Under the pieces are notes generated by a model, which was not told the origin of the DNA, did no database searches, and saw only the letters and a list, made by a program, of their open reading frames with translations. The translations under genes were made by a program, and so were the position numbers. From Arthrobacter sp. ATA002 (lineage in GTDB: Bacteria; Actinomycetota; Actinomycetes; Actinomycetales; Micrococcaceae), in the NCBI RefSeq assembly GCF_026898095.1, contig NZ_CP114015.1, positions 3,596,001 through 3,660,000 on the forward strand: a DNA stretch of 64,000 nucleotides, read 5' to 3'. Of this stretch, positions 40,893-49,039 are shown one piece after another (positions within the stretch are counted from its first letter, which is position 1; every line of letters starts with the position of its first letter).

Positions 40893-41807
40893 ATGGCCGC
40901 CGTCGTGCTGGGCTGGAATCCTGCCACTGCGTTTGGTGCCGGCCCCGGCCCTGCCGACTACCGCTCGGCAGCGTCCACGGTGCAGCGCACCGGGCTCTAC
41001 GCCACCCGGTGGCGGGTGGGGCACGGCCAGCAGTTCGATCCCGGAACCGACGCGTGGCTGTTCGCCCAGGGCCGGCACGGGCGGGGGCTGCTGGGGCACG
41101 GCGTGGTTGCCTCCGCGCCCCAGCCCGGTGCGGCCCTGCCGGCCCGCCTGGGCCTGCTGGCAGGCATCGTCTTTGACCTGCTCCTGGCGCCGGGGGATGC
41201 GCTGCCCGCCGAAGGGCTCGCGGAACTCGTTCCGGAGCTGAACTGGAATGCCGTCCGCAGCACCGGAACGGCCGTTCCGGCCCACAGCGAGGTGCCGCTG
41301 CGGACCGCCTGGACCACTTTCCTGCGGTCCAGGCCCGCTCCGGCCGATTGGCTTGCCGCAGCCGACCCCACAGTGCCTCTTCCGGGAAGCCTCCCCCAGG
41401 ACAGCCTGCGTACGGTGGGCATCAACCGGTACGAACATGACCCCGACGCCGTCCGGCAGTGCGTCTCCTTCCACGGCACCTCCTGCGCGGCCTGCGGCTT
41501 GTCGATGGACCGGATATACGGTCCGGCCGGGGCCGCTTTCGTCCAGGTGCACCACATTGTGCCGCCGTCCGCCATCACCCCGGGCTATGCGCTGGATCCG
41601 GTGGCGGACCTGGTGCCCCTGTGCCCCAACTGCCACGCCGTAGCCCACTTGGGGATTCCCGATCCGTACACGCCCGGCGAGCTGCGCCGGATGCTCGCGG
41701 CTGCCGGCGGACCGGTACCGGGCGGAGGCCCGATTACCGGCTCCGTTGCTACGGACCGGGAACTGGAAGCCCGGGAGGATGCGGCACGCCTTCGGGACAA
41801 TGGGTAG
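40893..41807 (+). CDS. HNH endonuclease domain protein
   Basis: 304 residues. N-terminal 190 residues have no recognised domain. The C-terminal HNH nuclease has CAACG, the metal-binding AFVQVHHIVPPSA and VPLCPNCHAVAHLG (two CxxC pairs plus HH and the N-H pair). Similar modules occur in predicted restriction or anti-phage nucleases; no methylase or partner is adjacent. The gene has an AACGAGCGAAAGAGAG ribosome-binding region. Confidence 0.85.
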   Translation: MAAVVLGWNPATAFGAGPGPADYRSAASTVQRTGLYATRWRVGHGQQFDPGTDAWLFAQGRHGRGLLGHGVVASAPQPGAALPARLGLLAGIVFDLLLAPGDALPAEGLAELVPELNWNAVRSTGTAVPAHSEVPLRTAWTTFLRSRPAPADWLAAADPTVPLPGSLPQDSLRTVGINRYEHDPDAVRQCVSFHGTSCAACGLSMDRIYGPAGAAFVQVHHIVPPSAITPGYALDPVADLVPLCPNCHAVAHLGIPDPYTPGELRRMLAAAGGPVPGGGPITGSVATDRELEAREDAARLRDNG

Positions 41808-41830
41808 TCCATGGCAAAATCGTTAGCGCC

Positions 41831-42214
41831 ATGACCATTCCCGCCAGTACTCCGAAATCCGTCCGGGTGGACGCCTGGCTGTGGGCCATCCGGGCGTACA
41901 AGACCCGGTCCGCCGCCACTGCCGCATGCCGTGCCGGCCATGTCCGGCTCAACGGCAATCCGGCCAAGGCAGCCCAGCCGGTCCAGCCCGGAGACACCAT
42001 CCGGGTGCGCCAGCCCGGGTACGAGCGGATCCTCGAAGTCCGCCGGCTGATCGCCAAGCGCGTTGGTGCAGAAGCGGCATCCCACTGCTTCACCGACCAC
42101 ACGCCGCCGCGGCCGGTCGGTCCGGCCCTGGGAATCCCCCTGCGGGACCGGGGAGCCGGACGCCCCACAAAGAAGGACCGCCGCGAGATTGACCGGCTGC
42201 GCGGCGACCGCTGA
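41831..42214 (+). CDS. S4-domain RNA-binding protein (Hsp15-like)
   Basis: 127 residues. S4 fold at 9-70 (VRVDAWLWAIRAYKTRSAAT, AGHVRLNGNPAKAAQPVQPG) followed by a basic C-terminal tail (GRPTKKDRREIDRLRGDR), like E. coli Hsp15 (HslR), which binds stalled 50S subunits. The stop at 42214 lies a few bases before the IS110 element, so the insertion did not interrupt it. Confidence 0.92.
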   Translation: MTIPASTPKSVRVDAWLWAIRAYKTRSAATAACRAGHVRLNGNPAKAAQPVQPGDTIRVRQPGYERILEVRRLIAKRVGAEAASHCFTDHTPPRPVGPALGIPLRDRGAGRPTKKDRREIDRLRGDR

Positions 42215-42253
42215 GCCGCCGGCATGGCTGCCCCGTTACCTTTTTCGTAGCCC

Positions 42254-42428
42254 GTTCCTGATGCAGGATATGGGTGTGTTGGCCGGTCGGTTCCGGCATG
42301 GTTTTTGCCCCCAGTCATCCATGATCCGGGGGTGTTGCCACCGGAACCGACATGGCGGCCGGGGAATCGCTAATAGAGGCACGACCAACGAAGCCATTCG
42401 TAACGTGGATGCGACTCCTGCCGCCCCT
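42254..42428 (+). ncRNA. Candidate IS110 bridge RNA (guide RNA of the recombinase)
   Basis: Three consecutive hairpins. First: TCCTG-ATG-CAGGA at 42256-42268. Second: outer stem GTCGGTTCCGG/CCGGAACCGAC (42286-42296, 42341-42351), inner stem CCCCC/GGGGG (42308-42312, 42328-42332), with an internal loop on both sides. Third: GGCGGC/GCCGCC and TCGC/GCGA outer stems (42354-42425), apical ACGAA-GCCA-TTCGT (42388-42401), again with an internal loop. This order (5' hairpin, target-binding loop, donor-binding loop) and length of about 175 nt fit the IS621-type bridge RNA. The third loop contains ATAGAGGCAC, identical to the element's right end. Confidence 0.7.
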
Positions 42429-42474
42429 GACCAGCCAACACGTCAGTCTCGCCACGAGCTACCGGGGGGTAATC

Positions 42475-43686
42475 ATGATTCTGGAGCAAGAGAGCATCGA
42501 CGTTTTCCTTGGCCTGGACGTCGGCAAGACCGGCCACCACGCGGTGGCACTGAACCGGGCCGGGAAGAAGCTTTACGACAAGGCCCTGCCGCAGGACGAA
42601 ACCAAAATCCGCGACGTCCTCACCAAGCTCACCGGCCATGGAAAGGTTCTGGTCGTCGTGGACCAGCCCGCGACCATCGGCGCGCTACCCGTCGCGGTCG
42701 CCCAGGCCGCCGGAGCGACCGTGGGCTATCTGCCGGGACTGGCGATGCGCCGGATCGCTGACCTGCACCCCGGCCAGGCGAAAACCGATGCCCGGGACGC
42801 GGCGATCATCGCCGAAGCTGCCCGGTCAATGCCGCATGCTCTTCGGTCGGTGGAACTCGATGATGAAACCCTGGCCGAACTCGGAGTGCTCTGCGGGTTC
42901 GATGACGACCTCGCCGGGCAAATCACGGCCACCTCCAACCGGATCCGCGGCCTGCTAACGCAGATCCATCCAGCCTTGGAACGGGCGTTGGGCCCGCACC
43001 TGGACCACCCGGCGGTGGCGGACCTGCTCACCCGGTATCCAACCCCGCAGGCGTTGAGGACCGCCGGCCGCGGACACGTGAAAGCACGGTTGAAGAAGCA
43101 TGCGCCGCGGGCCGCTGAACGGCTCACCGAAGCGATATTCGATGCGCTGGGCCAACAGAGCGTTGTCGTCGTGGGCACCGGTGCTGCCGGGATCGTGCTG
43201 CCCAAATTGGCTGAGCAGCTCCTGGCCCTGCGCCGGCAACGCGACGAGATCGCCAGTCGGGTCGAAACCCTCGTGGAGGCCCACCCTCTTTACGAGGTCC
43301 TGACCTCGATGCCCGGCATCGGCGTCAGGACCTGCGCACGAATCCTCACCGAAGTTACCGGCAAGCACTTCGCGTCCGCCGCCCACCTGGCCTCCTACGC
43401 CGGAATCGCGCCGGTCACCCGACGCTCCGGAACCTCCATCCGCGGTGAGCACCCGAGCCGGCGAGGCAACAAGAAACTCAAACGCGCCCTGTTCCTCTCA
43501 GCCTTCGCCGCCCTGCACCATCCGCCGTCGAGGGCGTATTACGACCGCAAACGCGCTGAAGGTAAACGCCACAATCAAGCGATCATTGCCCTGGCCCGGC
43601 GTCGCTCCGACGTCCTGTTCGCTATGCTCCGCGACGGCACCCTTTATGAAGACCCGGCACCGAAGAACCTGCCGTCAGCGGCTTGA
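42475..43686 (+). CDS. IS110 family transposase (DEDD recombinase)
   Basis: 403 residues. N-terminal RuvC-like DEDD domain (FLGLDVGKTGHHAVAL with first Asp; VVVDQPATIG; KTDARDAAIIAEAAR) and C-terminal Transposase_20 domain (LTSMPGIGVRTCARILTEV, AAHLASYAGIAPVTRRSGTS) carrying the catalytic serine region. Intact from ATG at 42475 after GGGGGGTAATC, so probably functional. Works with the bridge RNA encoded upstream in this family. Confidence 0.93.
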   Translation: MILEQESIDVFLGLDVGKTGHHAVALNRAGKKLYDKALPQDETKIRDVLTKLTGHGKVLVVVDQPATIGALPVAVAQAAGATVGYLPGLAMRRIADLHPGQAKTDARDAAIIAEAARSMPHALRSVELDDETLAELGVLCGFDDDLAGQITATSNRIRGLLTQIHPALERALGPHLDHPAVADLLTRYPTPQALRTAGRGHVKARLKKHAPRAAERLTEAIFDALGQQSVVVVGTGAAGIVLPKLAEQLLALRRQRDEIASRVETLVEAHPLYEVLTSMPGIGVRTCARILTEVTGKHFASAAHLASYAGIAPVTRRSGTSIRGEHPSRRGNKKLKRALFLSAFAALHHPPSRAYYDRKRAEGKRHNQAIIALARRRSDVLFAMLRDGTLYEDPAPKNLPSAA

Positions 43687-43717
43687 CCAAAACCATAGAG
43701 GCACCCCCCGGCCCGGA

Positions 43718-45009
43718 TCAGGGTGTGCGGGGCTTGAGCTGGTCGTCCACGAAATGCGGGGCGGCGGCAGCCATGCCGGCGAAAGCCATAATGACGGAGG
43801 AACCGGCCAGGATGGTCAGCGGAAGAGTCCAGCTTCCCGTTGCGCTGTGGAGGGCACCAATGGCAAACGGCCCCACCGCTGCCAGGAGGTAGCCCACCGG
43901 CTGGCAGAAGCCGGACAGTTCCGCCGTGACCCTTGGGTCCCGGGACCGCCCCGTAATCAAGGCCAGGGCCGTGGGAAAGGCGAAGCCGCCGGCGCCCAGG
44001 AGCAGCGCCCACAGCCAGGGAACGGTGTCCGGGGCCAGCAGCAGGCCGAGATATCCCGCTCCGGTGGCGGCAGCCAGCGCCGCAACGTATCCGCGCAGGC
44101 CAGGTGCCCGCGCCACCAGGGCGGGCATGATCAGGCCGCCGGGTATGCCCAGCGACGCAATCACGGCCATCATGAGGCCGGCCTGGGCCTGGCTTAGTCC
44201 GGCGTCGCGGTATATCTGCGCCACCCAGCCGAACTGCACGTAGGCGTTCATGGACTGGACGCCGAAGTACAGGCACAGCGCCACGGCCGTGCCCGACGAC
44301 GTCATACGCAGCCGCCGCCCGTCCGGAAATGTCCCGGCCGGTGGAGACATGCCGGCCGCCGCCGGCGCCGCGGCGCCCGGGCCGGCGCCCCGGCCCGGGC
44401 GCGCCGGCTGCGAAAAGCGATGGCGGCCCACGGGACCACGGCCAGAAGCGCCGCCGCACCCCAGACCCGCAGGCTCACCTGCCAGCCGTCTGTCCCGCGG
44501 GCCGCCAGCGGAGCGGCGATCAGCAGCGGAAGGGTGGCGCCCACGGCCAGCGTGGTGCCGTACACCGAATTCAGCAGCGCCGTCCGCGCGCCGCCGTGCC
44601 GCTTGATGAAGGCCGGCACCAGGATGTTGCCCACCGCCATGCCGCCAAACGCCAGCATGCTGAGCAGCAGGAAGGCCACGGGAGATTCCACCACCGAGCG
44701 CAGCAGCAGACCTGCAGCAACGGCGGCAAGCCCCGCAGCTATGGTTCCGTTGATGCCGGCACGGCGGGACAGTGCAACGGCAAGAGCGCCGACGGCGGCG
44801 AAGGTGAGCCCCGGCAGCGCCGTCAGGACTCCGGCCAGAGTCGGATCCATCCCGAGCCCGGCCTGGAGTTCGGCCAGCACCGGACCGACCGACGTCGCGC
44901 CGGGCCGAAGATTGACGGCCACCAGCACGACGGCGGCGGCCGCGGCCCACAGCGGCAGAAGCCGGCGCGGCCGGGCCCGGCCGGCGACCTGTTTCCTCAC
45001 TTCACTCAC
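43718..45009 (-). CDS. MFS transporter, CynX/NimT type (frameshifted)
   Basis: Twelve-span permease. The N-terminal half (VLVAVNLRPGATSVGPVLAE, GGMAVGNILVPAFIKRHGG) is read from 45009; the C-terminal half (YFGVQSMNAYVQFGWVAQIY, GFCQPVGYLLAAVGPFAIGA) is in the next frame. The break falls in the central Ala/Arg-rich cytoplasmic loop near 44350-44400; one missing base restores a 430-residue protein. CynX/NimT members include cyanate and nitroimidazole-related transporters; substrate here unknown. Its stop is about 30 bp from the IS110 transposase, so the C-terminus might have been altered by insertion. Confidence 0.82.
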
Positions 45010-45099
45010 CCGGCCTTTCTAGCACGGGCGGTGCCAAACGCCACCGGCCGTGTCTTCTGCCCGTGTCACGGGGCGGAATGCACGGCCGGCGGCCCCGGC

Positions 45100-46629
45100 T
45101 TAGGCGGGGACAGCTTGGAGGGCCCGGCTGTCTCCGGTCTCAACGAACCTCTGGTGCCAGGACAGGGCTTCATCGAGCAGGTGCGGGGTGTGCTTGCCGA
45201 AGCTCTCCCGGGACGCACGGTCGAAGTAGTCCTGCAGCAGCGGCTGGAAATCCGGGTGCGCGCACTTGTCGATGATGGTGCGGGCACGCTGCTTCGGCGA
45301 GAGCCCGCGCAGGTCCGCGAGGCCGCGCTCGGTGACCACCAGCATGGTGTCGTGCTCGGTGTGGTCCACATGGCTGACCATCGGCACGATGCCCGAGATC
45401 TTGCCGCCCTTGGCTGTGCTCGGGGACAGGAAGGCGGACAGGAAGCCGTTGCGGGCGAAGTCGCCGGACCCGCCGATGCCGTTCATCATGGCTGTTCCGG
45501 CCACATGTGTGGAGTTCACATTGCCGTAGAGGTCCGCCTCGATCATGCCGTTCATGGCGATGCAGCCAAGGCGGCGGATGAGCTCTGGGTGGTTGGAGAT
45601 TTCCTGGGTACGCAGGATGATCCGCTTGCGGTAGAACTCGATGTTGGAGTTGAACTCCTCGATTCCCGCCGGGCTTAGCGAGAAGGACGTGGCAGAGGCT
45701 ACCCGGATGACTCCGTCGCGGATCAGGTGCAGCATGCCGTCCTGGATGACCTCGGTGTAGGCCGTAAGCCCGGTGTACCCCGAGGTGGCCAGCCCGCCCA
45801 GGACGGCATTGGCAATGTTACCCACGCCGGACTGCAGCGGCAGGAGCTTGTCGGTCAGCCGGCCGGCCTTGATCTCGTCCCCAAAGAAGTCGATCAGGTG
45901 GCCGGCGATCTGCCGGGACGTGTCGTCCGGGGCGGCGAAGGGCGTCATGCGGTCCGGGGCATCGGTCTCGACAACAGCAATCACCTTGTCCGGATCCAGG
46001 CGCAGGTAGGGTTCGCCGATCCGGTCGTCCGGGTTCACGAGCATGATCGGCTTGCGGTGCGGCGGCAGTGCCGTTCCGTAGTAGACGTCATGCATGCCGT
46101 CCATGGCTGCTGCCTGCTGGACGTTCACTTCGAGGATGATCTTGTCAGCCTGTTCAATCCAGGTCTTGTTGTTGCCGACGGACGAGGACGGGATGAGTGA
46201 ACCGTCTTCGTTGATGCCCACCACCTCGATCACCGCCAGGTCTATGTGGCCGTAGAAGCCAAACCAGGTGTACTGGGCCACGTGCCCCAGGTGGATGTCG
46301 ATGTACTCGAGTTCGCCGTCGTTGATCCGCTTCCGCAGGGTGGGATCGGACTGGTACGGCAGGCGCAGTTCCATACCGCCGGCCTTCGCGAGCACGCCGT
46401 CGAGCTCGGGGGCGGTGGAGGCGCCGGTCAGGACCTTAATCTGGAAGTCCTCGCCCCGGGCGTGGGCTTCCTCCATTTGGAGGGCCAGGGCCTGGGGAAC
46501 TTCCTTGGGGTATCCGGCGCCGGTGAAACCACTCATTGCCACGGTCATGCCCGGTTTGATAAGCGCCGCCGCCTGTTCGGCGGACATCCTGCGCTGCAGC
46601 AGTCCTTCGTGGTGAATGCGGTCGTGCAT
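45100..46629 (-). CDS. Acetyl-CoA hydrolase/transferase family (succinyl-CoA:acetate CoA-transferase type)
   Basis: 509 residues, two-domain class I CoA-transferase. Residues include the GxGxF-like AVLGGLATSGYTGLTAYTEV segment with the likely catalytic Glu, plus GVGNIANAVL and GGSGDFARNGFLSAF oxyanion region. The length and N-terminal part match Cat1/AarC-like succinyl-CoA:acetate transferases better than butyrate types. Would interconvert acetate and acetyl-CoA using succinyl-CoA. Monocistronic. Confidence 0.92.
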   Translation of the reverse strand: MHDRIHHEGLLQRRMSAEQAAALIKPGMTVAMSGFTGAGYPKEVPQALALQMEEAHARGEDFQIKVLTGASTAPELDGVLAKAGGMELRLPYQSDPTLRKRINDGELEYIDIHLGHVAQYTWFGFYGHIDLAVIEVVGINEDGSLIPSSSVGNNKTWIEQADKIILEVNVQQAAAMDGMHDVYYGTALPPHRKPIMLVNPDDRIGEPYLRLDPDKVIAVVETDAPDRMTPFAAPDDTSRQIAGHLIDFFGDEIKAGRLTDKLLPLQSGVGNIANAVLGGLATSGYTGLTAYTEVIQDGMLHLIRDGVIRVASATSFSLSPAGIEEFNSNIEFYRKRIILRTQEISNHPELIRRLGCIAMNGMIEADLYGNVNSTHVAGTAMMNGIGGSGDFARNGFLSAFLSPSTAKGGKISGIVPMVSHVDHTEHDTMLVVTERGLADLRGLSPKQRARTIIDKCAHPDFQPLLQDYFDRASRESFGKHTPHLLDEALSWHQRFVETGDSRALQAVPA

Positions 46630-46704
46630 TGTGGCCTTTCCTTAGTTGGGACCAACCAACACTATCCGCTGTGTGCCGCACCTCATATTCGGCGGCCGCT
46701 TTCC

Positions 46705-46887
46705 TTACGCCTCCTGCGGCCGGGGCGTTTGCTGCCCGGACTGCTGGATCTTCTCCAGGACCGCTTCCAGTTCAGTGCTCAAAGCGGCGAGGCGGGATGA
46801 GCTGGTCTCGACGGCGAGAGCGGCCACGAGGTCTGTCTGACGGCTGCGCAGCTGGGCGAGCGACGGGGCTGTTTCACTGTTGTCCAT
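46705..46887 (-). CDS. Small helical protein of unknown function
   Basis: 60 residues (MDNSETAPSLAQLRSRQTDL...), Ala/Leu/Gln rich and predicted helical, with AGGATGAAGC before the ATG. It is divergent from the DUF1684 gene and has reading-frame codon bias typical of this genome. I do not recognise a family; a real short gene is likely but not proved. Confidence 0.5.
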   Translation of the reverse strand: MDNSETAPSLAQLRSRQTDLVAALAVETSSSRLAALSTELEAVLEKIQQSGQQTPRPQEA

Positions 46888-46946
46888 GCTTCATCCTACA
46901 AACGGGAGCGCTACACTGCCCAGGACGGCGAAGGCAAGGAGGACCC

Positions 46947-47771
46947 ATGAGCACCCCGGCACATGAAACCGCGGAGCGGTGGCTGCGTTTCCGCAGCACC
47001 CGTAACCGCGAGCTGCGGCAGGAACACGGCTGGCTGACGCTCACCTCGCTGCACTGGCTAACGCCCGAGCCCGCACCGGTGGAGGAAGTTCCCGGGCTGT
47101 GGTCCGGAACCGGGACGGAAGCGGCCCTCACGGCAGCTGCCGGCGACGGGCTCACCATGGCGGGCAGCGGAACTGCGGTTGACGGTACCGTCACCGCTTC
47201 CCTGGCCGACGAGGAATCGCTGCTCTGGGTCCAGTTCGGCGGCAGCGGCGGGCGGACCGTGGTGGAGCTGGCCCGGCGCGGCGGACGCTATGCCATCCGC
47301 ACCCGGGATTCGGCGTCCCCGGTGTTCACGGAGTTCAGCGCAGTGCCCACCTGGGATTTCAGGCCCGACATGGTGCTGCAGGCCAGGTTCGAGGCCTATC
47401 CCGAACCGGTGGACGTTCCGGTCCGGACTGCCCATCCCGCCGTCGACGGCGTACACCGCACCGTCGGCGAGCTGGTCCTCCGGCTTCCCGGAGCGGACCG
47501 GGAATACCGGCTGCAGGTCGCCGCGGACGGGCCGGACCGGCTGGCGCTGACGTTCCACGATGCCACCAACAACCGGACGACCGCCGGTTGGCGGAAGGTT
47601 GCTTTTGCCGCGCCGCAGCCCGGAACGTCGGCCGTGACGGTGGATTTCAACCGGGCCGTGAACTATCCCAGCGCGTTCACCCCGTACGGCACCTGCCCGA
47701 TGCCGGTGGGCAGCAACATCATCGGGGAACCGGTGGAGGCAGGGGAACAGCGGCCCGCCACGCCGGAATAG
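46947..47771 (+). CDS. DUF1684 domain protein
   Basis: 274 residues, GGAGGACCC before ATG. The DUF1684 signatures are RFRSTRNRELRQEHGWLTLT, LHWL and the C-terminal TVDFNRAVNYPSAFTPYGTC followed by PMPVGSNII. The fold is unknown; the C-terminal segment has conserved Asn and Cys. No operon partner. Confidence 0.88.
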   Translation: MSTPAHETAERWLRFRSTRNRELRQEHGWLTLTSLHWLTPEPAPVEEVPGLWSGTGTEAALTAAAGDGLTMAGSGTAVDGTVTASLADEESLLWVQFGGSGGRTVVELARRGGRYAIRTRDSASPVFTEFSAVPTWDFRPDMVLQARFEAYPEPVDVPVRTAHPAVDGVHRTVGELVLRLPGADREYRLQVAADGPDRLALTFHDATNNRTTAGWRKVAFAAPQPGTSAVTVDFNRAVNYPSAFTPYGTCPMPVGSNIIGEPVEAGEQRPATPE

Positions 47772-47886
47772 GCCCGGTGCCGGGAGGCCGGCGGCGCGGA
47801 CTGCGGCAGGCGGGCGTGCGCCGCGCGGCGCTTCCGCGGGATCATGGAGGGAACATCCAACGATCTCCGATCCGAAATGAGACCCC

Positions 47887-48348
47887 ATGACACTCAAAGA
47901 GCAGCTCCAGGCCGACATGAAAACCCATATGAAGGCCGGAAACCGGACCGCGCTGATGACGGTGCGCAACGTGCTCGGCGAAATTGAGACCCGGGAGAAG
48001 TCAGGGAAGACCCCGGTGGAGCTCGACGACGTGCAGGTCGTGGCGCTGCTGCAAAAGGAAGCGGCCAAGCGGCGCGACACCGCCGGCATTTACCGGGATG
48101 CCGGTGAGACCGAACGAAGCGACGCCGAAATCGCCGAAGCCGAAATCATCGAGGCCTATCTGCCCGCCCCGTTGACCGCTGACGATGTCCAGGCGATCGT
48201 GGACGACGTCATCGCCGAACTTTCCGCCGGCGGTACGGAACTGTCGATGCGCCAGATGGGTGCGGTCATGAAGCCGGTGACGGCCAAGGTGGCCGGCCGC
48301 TACGACGGCAAGGCCGTCAGCGAGATTGTCCGCAGCCGCCTCGCCTAA
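47887..48348 (+). CDS. GatB/YqeY domain protein
   Basis: 153 residues, single YqeY domain, helical: LKEQLQADMKTHMKAGNRTA, LRxVL-like MTVRNVLGEIETREK, KEAAKRRDTAGIYRDAGETE and the C-terminal MRQMGAVMKPVTAKVAGRYD. Related to the tRNA-binding tail of GatB; may act in amidotransferase-like tRNA contacts. Convergent with the Pth2 gene, with adjacent stops. Confidence 0.92.
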   Translation: MTLKEQLQADMKTHMKAGNRTALMTVRNVLGEIETREKSGKTPVELDDVQVVALLQKEAAKRRDTAGIYRDAGETERSDAEIAEAEIIEAYLPAPLTADDVQAIVDDVIAELSAGGTELSMRQMGAVMKPVTAKVAGRYDGKAVSEIVRSRLA

Positions 48349-48987
48349 TTAGCCGGCCGCCACAAAGGCGGTGGCGGTATTCGGGGCGATTTCGGTCAAC
48401 CCGGCATCCACGATCAGCGGACCGGCGCCGTCGGCGGCGGCGAGCGCCTGGAAGTCGGTCCCGGCGGCGGACCGGACGGACACCGGGCAGCCGCGCGTGC
48501 TCCAGGCGTTCCGTTCCCGGTCGGGCAGTGTCAGGTACCAGGCGAGCAGCGCGTGGGCCGCCTGCGCCCCGGCCTTGCCCGTGGACATTTTCAGGTCCCG
48601 GTTCACCACCACCACCGGAGCGTCCGGGCGCGCCGGTGCCGGACCACCGCCGTCGGGCAGCTGCGTGCCGGAGACCTGCAAGGCCCGGACCGCCTTGGGC
48701 ATGTCCTCGTAGGTCACCGGCTCGAAGGCCACCGCCTGCGCCCGGCCGACGACGGCGGTCCCTGACGGCGCGTGTGCCGCCAGCTTGGCAAACGCTTTGG
48801 GTCCGGCCCGGCGGACGGTTTTCGTGAACCGGCCGAACACCCAGTTCTCCCACGGCCCGTCGCTGTCCCGCCGCGCATAGGCGCTGACGCTTGCCGCTGC
48901 TGCGGCAGCCACGGCGTCATAGTGGGACGCGGGGTCTTCCTTATCGACGAGCAGGACAATGGGCTGGACCGTGTCGCTGGGTTGCAT
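48349..48987 (-). CDS. Peptidyl-tRNA hydrolase, Pth2-like
   Basis: 212 residues. The C-terminal half has the Pth2 motif VVVNRDLKMSTGKAGAQAAH, with the lysine and GKxAAQ signature residues, and ends TEIAPNTATAFVAAG. The N-terminal half (residues 1-110) is additional sequence specific to actinobacteria (WENWVFGRFTKTVRRAGPKA). Hydrolyses peptidyl-tRNA left by aborted translation, by analogy with archaeal Pth2. Confidence 0.85.
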   Translation of the reverse strand: MQPSDTVQPIVLLVDKEDPASHYDAVAAAAAASVSAYARRDSDGPWENWVFGRFTKTVRRAGPKAFAKLAAHAPSGTAVVGRAQAVAFEPVTYEDMPKAVRALQVSGTQLPDGGGPAPARPDAPVVVVNRDLKMSTGKAGAQAAHALLAWYLTLPDRERNAWSTRGCPVSVRSAAGTDFQALAAADGAGPLIVDAGLTEIAPNTATAFVAAG

Positions 48988-49039
48988 GCTTCCAGTTTTC
49001 CACGGCGGAACAGTCCGCCCGCACCGGTGGTTGCGCCGG

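Larger units (their letters stand above)
42220..43712 (+). mobile_element. IS110-family insertion sequence
   Basis: One DEDD transposase gene with about 250 bp of non-coding sequence on its left and only about 30 bp on its right, the layout of the IS110 group, which lacks terminal inverted repeats. The left part contains a structured RNA candidate. The 10-mer ATAGAGGCAC occurs in that RNA (42373-42382) and near the right end (43695-43704). Exact ends are not determined, because IS110 insertions leave no target duplication longer than a dinucleotide. It sits between the S4 gene and the stop of the cynX-like gene. Confidence 0.8.
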
